Positions 24,547 through 33,695 of a stretch of 64,000 bases of DNA are shown here, in pieces. The stretch's first letter is position 1; every line of letters starts with the position of its first letter. The position numbers and the translations under genes were made by a program. The stretch comes from an uncultured Lachnospiraceae bacterium. GTDB lineage: Bacteria > Bacillota > Clostridia > Lachnospirales > Lachnospiraceae. A model generated the notes under the pieces. That model made no database searches, was not told the DNA's origin, and saw nothing but the letters and a program-made list of their open reading frames with translations. Where the stretch lies: the NCBI GenBank assembly GCA_947169935.1, contig CAMVRS010000004.1, forward strand, positions 1-64,000, given 5' to 3'.

Positions 24547-25776
24547 ATGGACGACAAAAAAGAGAAAAAACATATATCATCTTATCTGAAAACCGTACTG
24601 ATAATGACCGCTGCTATCATTATTCTGTCTCTGCCTGCGCTTTCATCGGATTTCTGCGACTGGTATAATGATAATATCTACGGCATATTATGCGACGCCA
24701 TCAGCCATGTCACGGCTCTGTTTCCTTTTGCAGTAGGTGAGATAATGATGTATATCGGTGCGCTTATGCTGGTGGCAGCCGTGATCATGTTGCCGTTACT
24801 GATCTTTCTTCATAAAAAGACCGGATACCGCAGGTTCTGCGGCACATACTTTAAGACCCTCTCAATAGTTTTATTGAGCGTGATCCTGGTCTATATTCCC
24901 ACCTGGTTTATTCCCTTTAACGGCAGTATTCTTGGGCAGGGTAATCCCGGACTCAGGACAGAATATTCCCTGGACGAAGTAAGAGCACTGGTGCAGTATT
25001 GCGCAGACGGCGCCAACGCTGCCGCAGAAGAGATCTACATAGCAGAAGACGGAACTGTAGAGTTCTATTCTCCCGAAAAGATCAGTGAGATGGCTGCCGA
25101 CGCCATGCGTGATCTGGGCAGCGAATTCGGACGCCTGAAAGGCTATTATCCGCCTGTTAAAGTTGCGATCTGTTCCGATATCTTAGACCGTATGAACATA
25201 GGCGGATATAATTATCCCTTTACCATGGAGCCCACACACAACCGTTATGTTTCCCCCCTTTTCCAGGCATTGCTGGACTCACATGAATATGCGCATCACA
25301 AAGGCTACTATCAGGAAAACGAAGCAAATCTCTTAAGCGAACTGGCGCTCACCAAAAGCGATGACCCTTACCTCAGGCTGGCAGGCTATTACGAAATGTA
25401 TGAATACCTTTATTTTGAATTAATTGACAATGAAACTGTGGTGTTGGATCAGATGATAGCCGCCGGGGAAGTCACCTATCCCGAAAAGATAAATTCAAAA
25501 GAAACGGCCCGGGAAGCCATGCGGATCTGGGAAGAGATCTTCGGTCCTGAACCGGAATTAAGCGACCGCGTATATTATATTCACGAGGCAGGTCAGCAGG
25601 TAGAACAACAGATTTACGAAGAAGATGAACATGTTATAGACGATATGCCCGCCGTAGATGAGCTGATAAGCGATACAGCCAGCCAGGGCTGGAAGATACA
25701 GGGCGATATAATACAGGAAAACACCTACAGCGGCGTGGTACTGCTTCTGCTGCAGTATTTCTATGAAAATAAATGA
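24547..25776 (+). CDS. DUF3810 membrane protein with HExxH motif
   Basis: A 409-residue protein read from ATG 24547; an upstream in-frame ATG at 24508 would start inside the promoter. Three helices lie at about 12-35, 55-90 and 105-125. A soluble extracytoplasmic domain follows with LLDSHEYAHHKGYYQENEAN: HEYAH fits HExxH, and the later Glu of ENEAN could be a third zinc ligand. This is the DUF3810 pattern; a metallopeptidase role is likely but unproven for the family. There is no ribosome site, and the -10 box sits 10 nt before the ATG, so translation may be leaderless. It is divergent from ganR, with overlapping promoters. Confidence 0.8.
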   Translation: MDDKKEKKHISSYLKTVLIMTAAIIILSLPALSSDFCDWYNDNIYGILCDAISHVTALFPFAVGEIMMYIGALMLVAAVIMLPLLIFLHKKTGYRRFCGTYFKTLSIVLLSVILVYIPTWFIPFNGSILGQGNPGLRTEYSLDEVRALVQYCADGANAAAEEIYIAEDGTVEFYSPEKISEMAADAMRDLGSEFGRLKGYYPPVKVAICSDILDRMNIGGYNYPFTMEPTHNRYVSPLFQALLDSHEYAHHKGYYQENEANLLSELALTKSDDPYLRLAGYYEMYEYLYFELIDNETVVLDQMIAAGEVTYPEKINSKETAREAMRIWEEIFGPEPELSDRVYYIHEAGQQVEQQIYEEDEHVIDDMPAVDELISDTASQGWKIQGDIIQENTYSGVVLLLLQYFYENK

Positions 25777-25797
25777 GGGCAGCGGTGCTGTCCTCAT
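25773..25797. terminator. Convergent bidirectional terminator
   Basis: ATGAGGGCAGC pairs with GCTGTCCTCAT around a short loop; it is flanked by A/T-rich tails on both sides and serves the DUF3810 gene (+) and nadE (-). The DUF3810 stop codon lies in the stem. Confidence 0.7.
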
Positions 25798-25803
25798 TTG
25801 TCA

Positions 25804-26574
25804 TCACTCACGTTCAACAGTTTCCATGAGTCTTAATTTGTGCAGATTCATTACATGCATGCGGTCGATCTTTGCTTTTATCTCTTCATCCTCGCAGACG
25901 CCTGTTAAGATATAATCATCAAGGCAGTCATAGGTAAAGCCGATCTTATCCTCATCGCTCAATCCGCACAGGCCATCTGAGGGGACCTTATAGATCAGCT
26001 CCTTCGGAACTCCCAGCACTTCACCTATAGCACGTACTTCACGAACCGTGTAATTCTGGAAGAGAGATACATCTCCTGCAGCATCGCCGTACTTGGTACT
26101 GTAGCCTATATAATCTTCGGAACGGTTACAGGTATTTATCACCCTGCCGCCGAAAGGAAGAGACTGTGCCACCGCGTAAAGCGTAGCCATGCGGATCCTG
26201 GGCGGAGTATTAATCTTTGCATCATTTCCCATTTCCTGCTTAACAGGCTCACCGTTAATACCGGTGGCTTCCAGGAAGGCACTCTTAAAGCCGTCCGTAG
26301 CCGCCTTTATGTTGATGATGCGTGCGTTGATCTTAAGGAATTCGCATACTTTTTTTGAATCTTCAATATCAGCCTGCTCCCCATCCGGCATCAGCACACC
26401 GTATACACGCTCCGGTCCCAAAGCTTCGCATAATACAGCGGCAGCTATTGTAGAATCCTTGCCTCCGGAAATCCCTATCACGGCACCGGCCTTGGGTCCG
26501 TTCTTCTCAAACCACTGCCTGATCCAGTTAACGATACGGTCTTTTTCTTTTACGGCATCAAATTCTTTTGCCAT
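25804..26574 (-). CDS. nadE: NAD synthase
   Basis: A 256-residue ammonia-dependent type NAD+ synthetase. The ATP-pyrophosphatase loop is GISGGKDSTIAAA; further motifs are NTCNRSEDYIGYSTKYGDAA and VPSDGLCGLSDEDKIGF. It has no glutaminase domain (the usual short form). It completes NAD from nicotinate adenine dinucleotide. I choose ATG 26574 because GAGGTG sits 8 nt upstream; an alternative GTG at 26583 overlaps the pncB stop. It is the last gene of the nrtR operon. Confidence 0.95.
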   Translation of the reverse strand: MAKEFDAVKEKDRIVNWIRQWFEKNGPKAGAVIGISGGKDSTIAAAVLCEALGPERVYGVLMPDGEQADIEDSKKVCEFLKINARIINIKAATDGFKSAFLEATGINGEPVKQEMGNDAKINTPPRIRMATLYAVAQSLPFGGRVINTCNRSEDYIGYSTKYGDAAGDVSLFQNYTVREVRAIGEVLGVPKELIYKVPSDGLCGLSDEDKIGFTYDCLDDYILTGVCEDEEIKAKIDRMHVMNLHKLRLMETVERE

Positions 26575-26579
26575 ACTCA

Positions 26580-27809
26580 TCACCTCACTACTGTCTGGTC
26601 ATATTTCATACGCCAGTCGATGCATCGTTTAAGATACTTAACATATTCGGGATTCTTACACATTCCCTTTCCTTCAACATCGGAAATCTTAGCAACATCC
26701 TGTCCGTTGCAGGCTGTTGTCTTCATTACTATGTTGAGAGGCTCAACATCGGTGTCATTTGCAAGATATGTTCCGATACCGAATGCAACCTTTGCCCGTC
26801 CCTGGAAATGTCTGAATATCTTATCCGCGCGCTCAAAATCGAGGGAATCGGAGAACAGCAGGGTCTTGGTCTTTGCATCTATTCCCAGCTTCTCGTAATG
26901 TGCCAGCATTTTCTCGCCCCACTCGAAAGGATCGCCGGAATCATGGCGCACGCCGGAGAAGAGGGTGGAATAAGTCAGCTGGAAATCACGCAGGAAACAG
27001 TCGGTGGTGATCGCATCCGTAAGAGCGGTACCGTTCAGCACGCCGTATTCCTTAACCCATGCTTCAAGAGCAAACCAGTTGGAATATGCGGGATTATGCT
27101 TGTGATTGCCCTGACCTACACACATGATCCATTCATGAGCCATGGTGCCTACAGGCTTTACGCCAAATTTCTTTGCCAGAAATACATTGGAAGTTCCCAC
27201 AAAGATGGTCTTGCAGGTCTTATCCTTGTTGAGCTCGGAAAACTTCATAACAGCCAGCTCCTGCGCCTCTGCCGAAAGCCTTCTGCGCAGTCCGAATTCG
27301 GAGAACACGCCTAACAGATACTTCCCTTCTTTTACCATGTCATACTTTGCGTCCAGGCGCTCCTTAAAGCTCTTTATCAGCTTGTCATAATCATGTGCCA
27401 TGCGGAAATATACTTCGTTGACTATGGCAAGAGTAGGTATCTCATACATCGAAGTGTTGAGCCAGGTTCCCCTGGTCTCTATTGCCAATCCGCATTCAGC
27501 CTTATCGGTGATCTCGAAGTCCTCATATCTGGGTCTCCAGAGACGGAGGAAATCTATATATGAACCCTTGAACCATTCTATCTTATCCAGGTATTCAAGC
27601 TCTTCTTCGGTGAAACGCAGATCGCAGTATGCCTTTAACTGCTCCCTTATCTCCTCCCGCATCTCATGGGTAAAATGAACATCCGTATTTCTGCACTTAA
27701 AAGACCAGGTAGTCTTGTAATCCGGGAACTGATGGTAGATAGCCTGCCCCATGCTGAATTTGTAAAGGTCTGTTTCCAGTAAGCTTTCGATGATAGGTTT
27801 AAGTTTCAT
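26580..27809 (-). CDS. pncB: Nicotinate phosphoribosyltransferase
   Basis: A 409-residue enzyme, with the substrate segments LLETDLYKFSMGQAIYHQFP, FGVKPVGTMAHEWIMCVGQG and SGVRHDSGDPFEWGEK. It converts nicotinate and PRPP to nicotinate mononucleotide; the conserved phospho-accepting His is in the GVRHDSGDP loop. The gap to pncA upstream carries one copy of the 28-bp repeat. With pncA and nadE it forms a nicotinamide-to-NAD salvage route. The missing step (NadD) is not in the window. Confidence 0.95.
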   Translation of the reverse strand: MKLKPIIESLLETDLYKFSMGQAIYHQFPDYKTTWSFKCRNTDVHFTHEMREEIREQLKAYCDLRFTEEELEYLDKIEWFKGSYIDFLRLWRPRYEDFEITDKAECGLAIETRGTWLNTSMYEIPTLAIVNEVYFRMAHDYDKLIKSFKERLDAKYDMVKEGKYLLGVFSEFGLRRRLSAEAQELAVMKFSELNKDKTCKTIFVGTSNVFLAKKFGVKPVGTMAHEWIMCVGQGNHKHNPAYSNWFALEAWVKEYGVLNGTALTDAITTDCFLRDFQLTYSTLFSGVRHDSGDPFEWGEKMLAHYEKLGIDAKTKTLLFSDSLDFERADKIFRHFQGRAKVAFGIGTYLANDTDVEPLNIVMKTTACNGQDVAKISDVEGKGMCKNPEYVKYLKRCIDWRMKYDQTVVR

Positions 27810-27834
27810 TTTTAATTCCCTCCGTTTCTTTTAT

Positions 27835-27862
27835 AAGATCCTTCGCTTCGCTCAGGATGACA
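27835..27862 (-). repeat. 28-bp interspersed repeat, copy A
   Basis: AAGATCCTTCGCTTCGCTCA then GGATGACA, identical to copies at 43808-43835 and 49776-49803. On the minus strand it ends 26 nt before the pncB start codon. ATCCT/AGGAT can form the base of a small hairpin. Confidence 0.85.
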
Positions 27863-27868
27863 GATTTT

Positions 27869-28375
27869 CTAAATAATATCTATCTGTGCCGTTGCCATTG
27901 CATCCAACGCGGTCTGATGTGTATCGGGAGTCACGCAGGCGCACAGGTCTTTAAGTACAGCTACTCTTACGTCCGCATCAAAGGCTTTTATCAATATAGC
28001 ATTGCTGAGTACGCAGATACCGGTGCATACGCCGCAGAGATATATCTCTTCATAGCCTTCTTTTGCGATCACTTCCGCCAGTTCCTTCGAACCGAATACA
28101 GGCTTTTCAAAAGTCTGCTTTGCCTTAATGCCGGCAAGCGCATCAACGATCTGCCAGCCCTCGCTGCCCTTTACGCAGTGCTTAACGGGAAGCCGCTTTC
28201 CCTCCTGGGTATCAAGGTAATCATCCTTGTGAGTATCCATAGTGAAATAGATATCTCCGTCAAAAACATCGGCATAAGCTTTGATCTTTGGCGTTACTTC
28301 CTGTGCCTCTTTGGTTCCAAGGCAGCCTGTAACAAAGTCATTCTGCATATCTACGATTATAAGCGCTTTCTTCAT
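27869..28375 (-). CDS. pncA: Nicotinamidase
   Basis: A 168-residue cysteine hydrolase of the isochorismatase fold. Catalytic Asp in IIVDMQNDFVTG and nucleophile Cys in LCGVCTGICVL; metal-binding residues are likely in FTMDTHKDDY and RLPVKHCVKGSEGW. It deamidates nicotinamide to nicotinate, which pncB then uses. GGGAGGTG precedes ATG 28375. The context (nrtR before, pncB and nadE after) makes nicotinamidase more likely than other isochorismatase-like activities. Confidence 0.92.
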   Translation of the reverse strand: MKKALIIVDMQNDFVTGCLGTKEAQEVTPKIKAYADVFDGDIYFTMDTHKDDYLDTQEGKRLPVKHCVKGSEGWQIVDALAGIKAKQTFEKPVFGSKELAEVIAKEGYEEIYLCGVCTGICVLSNAILIKAFDADVRVAVLKDLCACVTPDTHQTALDAMATAQIDII

Positions 28376-28387
28376 ATCAACACCTCC

Positions 28388-29152
28388 CTATCCCATAAAT
28401 TCATATAATTCCGCAGGCTTGCGTCCTGCACCTTCACTTTTTTTACACTTATCCTTTACGATCCCCGACGTAAGCCAGTTACGCATAAAGGACTTTCTGA
28501 AATTCGCCGTATCCAGCGATCTGTTCTTGATGCTCTCGTATATGAGCTTAAGCTCGTATATCGTAAAGGAAGAATTGTCTTTTAATAGTGAAAAAGCATC
28601 CGGTTCGTAATCAATCCTGTTCCTCAGTCTTTTGATGGCCAGCTCGATTATGTTTGCATGATCGAAAGCCAGGTCATCTTTTGATATCACCTCACTGCCG
28701 TTTGTAAAATTCAGTCCGTCGATATCGTAACGTATCTTGAAAAGCTTAGCATCTTTTGCATCATCTCCCGCTTCGAAACACAAGGTCGATTTGGGTACCA
28801 GCGCTGTGTATACCACCGATATCACATGCATCCTGGGATCGCGGTCTGGATCCCCAAAGGTGTAGAGCTGCGTCAGCGGTATATCCTTAAGTCCCGTTTC
28901 TTCGAACAGTTCCCTGCGGGCTGTATCGTCTATCGACTCCTTACCGGTTTCAAGAAAGCCTCCGGGTATAGCCCAGTGATCCTTGTAGGGAAAGCCTCCT
29001 CTTTTTATAAGCAGGATGCAAAGCTCATCATCCTCATCCATTGTAAAGACCACTATATCTGCTGTGACTGAAGGTTTTTTATACCTGTCCGGATCATAGG
29101 ACTCTAAGAATTCAAGTTCTTCTTTTGAACAGTTTTTCTTGTAATCTTTCAT
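28388..29152 (-). CDS. nrtR: NrtR-type Nudix regulator of NAD metabolism
   Basis: A 254-residue protein from ATG 29152 (a TTG lies one codon upstream). The N-terminal Nudix domain contains GGFLETGKESIDDTARREL followed by FEETGL; the catalytic REXXEE core is kept, but one residue is inserted between the first Gly and the Glu compared with the standard box. The C-terminal 90 residues (FTIYELKLIYESIKNRSLDT, FRKSFMRNWLTSGIV) match the winged helix of NrtR. NrtR represses NAD salvage genes and is released by ADP-ribose-type ligands. It heads the operon with pncA-pncB-nadE and has a palindrome over its own promoter. Confidence 0.9.
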   Translation of the reverse strand: MKDYKKNCSKEELEFLESYDPDRYKKPSVTADIVVFTMDEDDELCILLIKRGGFPYKDHWAIPGGFLETGKESIDDTARRELFEETGLKDIPLTQLYTFGDPDRDPRMHVISVVYTALVPKSTLCFEAGDDAKDAKLFKIRYDIDGLNFTNGSEVISKDDLAFDHANIIELAIKRLRNRIDYEPDAFSLLKDNSSFTIYELKLIYESIKNRSLDTANFRKSFMRNWLTSGIVKDKCKKSEGAGRKPAELYEFMG

Positions 29153-29173
29153 CAAACCTCCTTATGGTGTTTT

Positions 29174-29194
29174 GTACTATCGTTATAATAGTAC
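29174..29194. promoter_or_regulatory. Putative NrtR operator
   Basis: GTACTAT (29174-29180), a 7-nt centre and ATAGTAC (29188-29194): a perfect inverted repeat overlapping the -10 box of the nrtR promoter. Confidence 0.75.
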
Positions 29195-29213
29195 ATCGCA
29201 CCATATATGTCAA
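29185..29213 (-). promoter_or_regulatory. nrtR-pncA-pncB-nadE promoter
   Basis: On the minus strand TTGACA (29208-29213), 17 nt and TATTAT (29185-29190), followed by AAGGAGG before the nrtR ATG. Confidence 0.8.
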
Positions 29214-29253
29214 GAGTATTTTTTACCATTTTGGAATTTTAGGGGGCTGTATC

Positions 29254-30990
29254 TTAGTTTTCTTTATGGAAATGGCCGTACCAGGAACCATAGGTGCCGT
29301 CGGTATAAACATAAGAGACAAACAATTCTATCTTATTATGGGCGTGGCATACCACGGAATATGCCTGCTCCGAAGGATCGTCCGGCACTTCAAAATAAGG
29401 TCCTTCGTAATAGGGACCGTCATCTGTTATCCACTCTGCCGTCTCTGTATCTGTAGTACCGTCATACCTCACCCATGTCATTTCAGCCGTCTTATCGCTG
29501 ATCGTAAAGGTATAAGATTCACCTGAATCTTCAGGGACCATCTTTTGCCCTTCAACAGAGAGATAATCACATACCCATACACCCTGTATATCTTCTAAAC
29601 TGACCCCTCCCTGGTTCCAGGCACTGGAGGTCTGGCAGTTCATATAGTATGTAACGGCTCCGGTATCTCTCATGTCGCTGAGATCCATCATGCAGTAATC
29701 AAGTGTAAAGAGATTGTATGCCAGGCGCCAGCCGAAATCCTCATCGGGATTTCTGTATGTTCTGGCTCTTAATGCAAATACCTTATCGCCGCTCTTAAAA
29801 GCTTCCTGCAGGAAATACCAGTCAGCATAATCATAAGCATCGGAATCATCAAATTCCGGTACCTGCGTGAATTTTTCATATACTGTCTCATAATCTTTGG
29901 GTCCGGTGTAACAGATCAGATCTCCGCCGCTGCCATCCAGTATATCTACCTCATCAGGCGCATGTTCATCCCAGAGAATATGACCTGTTTCATCTGTATA
30001 AAGGCTCTTTTCATAAGGATCCTCATCATATGTAGCCACTGACTTAAGACTGCCGCTGCTTTCCGAATCTCCCGCAAATATCCTGCTTGCATTAAGGAAA
30101 TGCGCCGATCCGTCATAATAGCCGTAGGCCAGCGCAAATTCACTGCCGCTGCTTGTAAAACCGTAAAACTCCGGAGAAAGCGGATATACCTCGCCCTCAT
30201 ACTCCGGTATCTCCCCAAGGATCCCTCCACTCTCCTCTATACCCAGGGAAAAGATCTTAGTAATGTCTTCATCTTCATCATAATAGCTGGCTATCAGGTT
30301 ATTTCCCGCAAAGCCCAGAAAACGCTGGTACATACCGGCAGCAGCTTCTAAACGACCCACAGTAGAAATACCGTCCGTGATGCTTATCTCGGGCTGGTCT
30401 ATAGCAGAATTATGGTTACTGATTATTGCGACGCAGGTACCGTCATCCGATACTCCCAATACCGAAGCATAATAATACTTTGATTTCACGCTGCCGTCCG
30501 GCGTTATCAGAGTACAGTTGCCGTCACCGTCATTAAGAAGGAACCCTTTATCCGTTGCATACAGCGCCCCTGTACCATTTACCGTACAAAGAGTTTCGGT
30601 CTTATCTGCTTTAATGTCATAATACATCAGCTCAGATGTGTATTCCGGGTTATCATCCCCGCAAAAATAAGTCCCGTTCTGGGTGCGTTCCAGGGCAAGC
30701 GGATCAAAGTTCCGAAAATACAGCCTGTCACCGACACGTACCATCAGATGTCCGTTATTTGCCACCTCGCCATTGGCAAAATAATCATACCATTCCCCAT
30801 TTTCCCTCTCCTCCTGGGGAGGGACATCTGGCACCTCGGGCGTAGGTGCCGCATCCGGATCCTCCTGCTTTGTGGGCGTGGGTGTTTCTCCCTCATAATT
30901 ACCCCTGCTGCCGTTTTCCGTCCCGGTACATCCGGCCAGCATTATCCCGCTCAGCAATACGGCCCCCATGCGTGTAAGTGTCTTTTTCAT
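29254..30990 (-). CDS. Large lipoprotein of unknown function
   Basis: A 578-residue protein from ATG 30990, 8 nt after GGAGG, giving MKKTLTRMGAVLLSGIMLAG then Cys21. A Pro/Thr/Glu linker follows to about residue 60. The body looks like repeated beta-blades (VRVGDRLYFRNFDP, ELMYYDIKADKTETLCTV, KGFLLNDGDGNCTLI, DDGTCVAIISNHNS), the style of a DUF5050 or beta-propeller surface protein. The C-terminal part (about 480-578) resembles a small lipocalin-like strand set ending in SYVYTDGTYGSWYGHFHKEN. The function is unknown. It is followed closely upstream by a diguanylate cyclase gene (gap about 34 nt), possibly co-transcribed. Confidence 0.75.
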   Translation of the reverse strand: MKKTLTRMGAVLLSGIMLAGCTGTENGSRGNYEGETPTPTKQEDPDAAPTPEVPDVPPQEERENGEWYDYFANGEVANNGHLMVRVGDRLYFRNFDPLALERTQNGTYFCGDDNPEYTSELMYYDIKADKTETLCTVNGTGALYATDKGFLLNDGDGNCTLITPDGSVKSKYYYASVLGVSDDGTCVAIISNHNSAIDQPEISITDGISTVGRLEAAAGMYQRFLGFAGNNLIASYYDEDEDITKIFSLGIEESGGILGEIPEYEGEVYPLSPEFYGFTSSGSEFALAYGYYDGSAHFLNASRIFAGDSESSGSLKSVATYDEDPYEKSLYTDETGHILWDEHAPDEVDILDGSGGDLICYTGPKDYETVYEKFTQVPEFDDSDAYDYADWYFLQEAFKSGDKVFALRARTYRNPDEDFGWRLAYNLFTLDYCMMDLSDMRDTGAVTYYMNCQTSSAWNQGGVSLEDIQGVWVCDYLSVEGQKMVPEDSGESYTFTISDKTAEMTWVRYDGTTDTETAEWITDDGPYYEGPYFEVPDDPSEQAYSVVCHAHNKIELFVSYVYTDGTYGSWYGHFHKEN

Positions 30991-31024
30991 GTTCATCTCC
31001 TCCAACATTTCCCTGAATTATTTA

Positions 31025-32758
31025 TCAAGCTTTTCCCTGTTTGATCAAAGCCTTATTCTCATACATTCTCTTATCAGCCAGTTTATACACTTCCTGGAAA
31101 ACCCTGCCTTCTTCATTCCCGGTATGCAGATCATCCGTAAGCTCTTCACCCTTTTGCGCGAACCCGCTGGCATATACTATCTTTATCTCATCACGCTCAC
31201 GGTTCTTCTTTTCACATTCATCTTTAAGCTTTCTCATGAGCGCCTCATGATCAGCCTTATCCATATCCGGATACACTACGATGAATTCGTCGCCACCCAT
31301 CCTGGCTACAACTCCCGCCTTGGAAAACACGGATTTCAAAAGTCCGGCAAAATCGGTCAGCAGCCTGTCGCCCTCCGCATGACCGTACTGATCATTGGCC
31401 TTCTTCAGATCATTAAGATCAAAGTTCACTATGCCGAAGCTTCTGTTTTCGTTAAGCAGCTGCTCTTCCAGTTCATTGATCTTCTGACGGTTAAACAGCC
31501 CCGTCATGATATCCTCATACGCTATCTTCTCCAGAGCTTCGCTCCTGGCCTCTGCCCTGAATGTCTTTTGCTGGGTATTAAAGAAATCGATTATGATGGA
31601 TAAAGCAAATACATAAAGACCGATAAGCATGATGCTTTCAAAATCCTTATTCTGGACATTTACGTATTTAAAATACATATAACGCCCAAATTCAACAAGT
31701 CCCGTGGCTACCAGCACCACCGTGCCTACAAGCATCTCCTTATGGATGACCTCCCTGCGGATCACCTGCTTTATGCTCATAAGCATGATATAGACAAGGG
31801 CCAGTGCAATAAGTATATGCCCCACCGTCAGCACTTTCGGAAGATGTATCACGTCGGTAAAATGCAGGAAAAGGGCAATTATCGGAAAAGCCACTTCCAG
31901 AGAGACCAGTATCGGAAAATGGATGCGGCTCTTTCGTTTGTTGTTGTAATACAGATCATCCGCGAAATACATGGTAAAGAATAAAGGTGAGATATAAAGA
32001 GCCAGGTATTCGATATATCCCTTCAGTGCCAGCTGGTTTCTGGCAAAGAGCTCGATCAGATTGCTGACGCAGAATTCCCAGCTGCCCATACCGAGGAATG
32101 CAACGGACATCCATATAAGACTGCGTATCTCAGGGTTTTTCCTGATCGAGAACAGGCCCACTACGATGACAGTAATGGACAGGATTATGATCGAAACGCA
32201 TACGATAAGCTGGAGTCTTTTAGCTCCCAGAATGCCATCATTATACAGATCGGCATTAACTACGGAGGGGAAACGTATCTTTCGCACCTCTGTATTCTCT
32301 TCAACAGTCTGCTCCACCCTGAGCCTGCGCCCCTCATAGTCATGAGGCAGCGGTATGGAAACATAACCGTAACCGTACATGTGCTGCTTTTCCTGTCCGT
32401 ATTCGTACAGGAATTCATCATCCAGAAATACCTTCACGGAAGAATGTGACACAAAAAGGCGTAATACAGGTGCTTCCATATCTCCCTGCAGGCAGGTAGA
32501 ATAACAAAGCTTTTCTCCCCTTTTCATCGGAGGGAAGGAAAACTTTGCCAGATCCACTCCGGGAAATTCTTCCCCGTTCACCGTCACATCATAAAGCTGT
32601 GACTGGGGAACGGATATGGTATCCGCCGGCACATTTCCCATAGAAGAATAGATGAGCACGATAATTACCAGAGCCGCAACTCCGGCGATCACGCTCATTA
32701 TCATCCGGCTTACGCTCTCATTATCACCGGTATGCTTTTGCCTGGAAGTATCATTCAC
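31025..32758 (-). CDS. Membrane diguanylate cyclase with 7TM sensor
   Basis: A 577-residue protein. N-terminal helix at about 18-38, then an extracytoplasmic beta-sandwich (about 45-175; LRLFVSHSSVKVFLDDEFLY) as in 7TMR-DISM extracellular domains. Seven helices follow at about 180-395, then a GGDEF domain at about 410-570. The active site RMGGDEFIVVY and the metal Asp in VNFDLNDLKKANDQYGHAEG are intact, so it should make c-di-GMP. I see no RxxD inhibitory site immediately upstream of GGDEF. It is the only apparently active cyclase in the window, against one EAL and two HD-GYP proteins. Confidence 0.88.
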   Translation of the reverse strand: MNDTSRQKHTGDNESVSRMIMSVIAGVAALVIIVLIYSSMGNVPADTISVPQSQLYDVTVNGEEFPGVDLAKFSFPPMKRGEKLCYSTCLQGDMEAPVLRLFVSHSSVKVFLDDEFLYEYGQEKQHMYGYGYVSIPLPHDYEGRRLRVEQTVEENTEVRKIRFPSVVNADLYNDGILGAKRLQLIVCVSIIILSITVIVVGLFSIRKNPEIRSLIWMSVAFLGMGSWEFCVSNLIELFARNQLALKGYIEYLALYISPLFFTMYFADDLYYNNKRKSRIHFPILVSLEVAFPIIALFLHFTDVIHLPKVLTVGHILIALALVYIMLMSIKQVIRREVIHKEMLVGTVVLVATGLVEFGRYMYFKYVNVQNKDFESIMLIGLYVFALSIIIDFFNTQQKTFRAEARSEALEKIAYEDIMTGLFNRQKINELEEQLLNENRSFGIVNFDLNDLKKANDQYGHAEGDRLLTDFAGLLKSVFSKAGVVARMGGDEFIVVYPDMDKADHEALMRKLKDECEKKNRERDEIKIVYASGFAQKGEELTDDLHTGNEEGRVFQEVYKLADKRMYENKALIKQGKA

Positions 32759-32780
32759 TCTATGCTGTCCTTCTGCTCAT

Positions 32781-33545
32781 TCATGAATGCTGATTCTTAA
32801 GATATGCCGTGATATAGGGATCATCATTATTAATATAACCCTCGTATTCAAACCCGATCAGCCATTTTAATAAGGTGACAACATCCCTGTAATTAGTAGT
32901 CTTACCCTCATCATAGCGGAGCAGGTCTCCGGTCCTCTTATCAAGGATTATACTTATCCCGTCTCCTATCATGGATCCTATCACAAGATAATGCTCCTGA
33001 TCCCCATCTTCCTTAAAATAGCAATAGCCCTGCCTGTACATACCCTCGATAGTCTGGAGACTTTCAAATGAGAGATCCATGCCGCACAGATCCATACCGT
33101 TAGTAAATGCATACAACGCGCGGAGGTCATCCGGCAGACGTATCCCCATCCTCTGTTCAAAAAGGCTGATAGTGATCTCACCGGCCGGAGAATATAGATC
33201 AGCCACTATCCTGTCGGGGTATTTTTCGGCCATATATTTAAGCACCCGGATCTCCTCCGCAAAAGGAAGGCCATCCGGTACTGCCAGCGTTGCCAGATCC
33301 TGCACAGGCTGACGGACATATATCTCCTCCAGATTGATATCCTCCGTTTTGGCTGCCGGCTGTGTTTGCTGTACCGGCTGCACAGGGGGTTGCACAGGCT
33401 GTGATGCCTGCTGCTGATCATCTTTAAGGATCTTTTCTCCCAGCTGCTCCCAGGCATCATGCATGGTCTTTCTGTTCTTTCTCTTTAATTTGATCGTTAC
33501 CACACCCAGTGCGATAACAGCTACGATAAATAATATAAACGGCAT
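32781..33545 (-). CDS. Membrane-anchored SMI1/KNR4 (SUKH) protein
   Basis: A 254-residue protein. It begins with one helix (MPFILFIVAVIALGVVTIKL), then a Gln/Pro-rich linker (about 45-68). From about 95 a SUKH domain is visible: SLFEQRMGIRLPDDLRALYA, FTNGMDLCGMDLSFES, VIGSMIGDGISIILDKRTGD. SUKH proteins are often immunity proteins for polymorphic toxins, but no toxin gene is adjacent. The membrane anchor is uncommon for the family. The diguanylate cyclase gene starts 22 nt downstream, so the two may share a transcript. Confidence 0.8.
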   Translation of the reverse strand: MPFILFIVAVIALGVVTIKLKRKNRKTMHDAWEQLGEKILKDDQQQASQPVQPPVQPVQQTQPAAKTEDINLEEIYVRQPVQDLATLAVPDGLPFAEEIRVLKYMAEKYPDRIVADLYSPAGEITISLFEQRMGIRLPDDLRALYAFTNGMDLCGMDLSFESLQTIEGMYRQGYCYFKEDGDQEHYLVIGSMIGDGISIILDKRTGDLLRYDEGKTTNYRDVVTLLKWLIGFEYEGYINNDDPYITAYLKNQHS

Positions 33546-33695
33546 AGTAATTTCCTGTATTTATACATAGATTTGATATAATATTATAACACTACTCTCA
33601 TTACGTGGCAAAATGTTTATGGTAAAACAGTATAACAATTATCATGAAAAGTAGTCGCAGCTGTCATCAGATCCGTTGATGAAAACAAAACCCCC

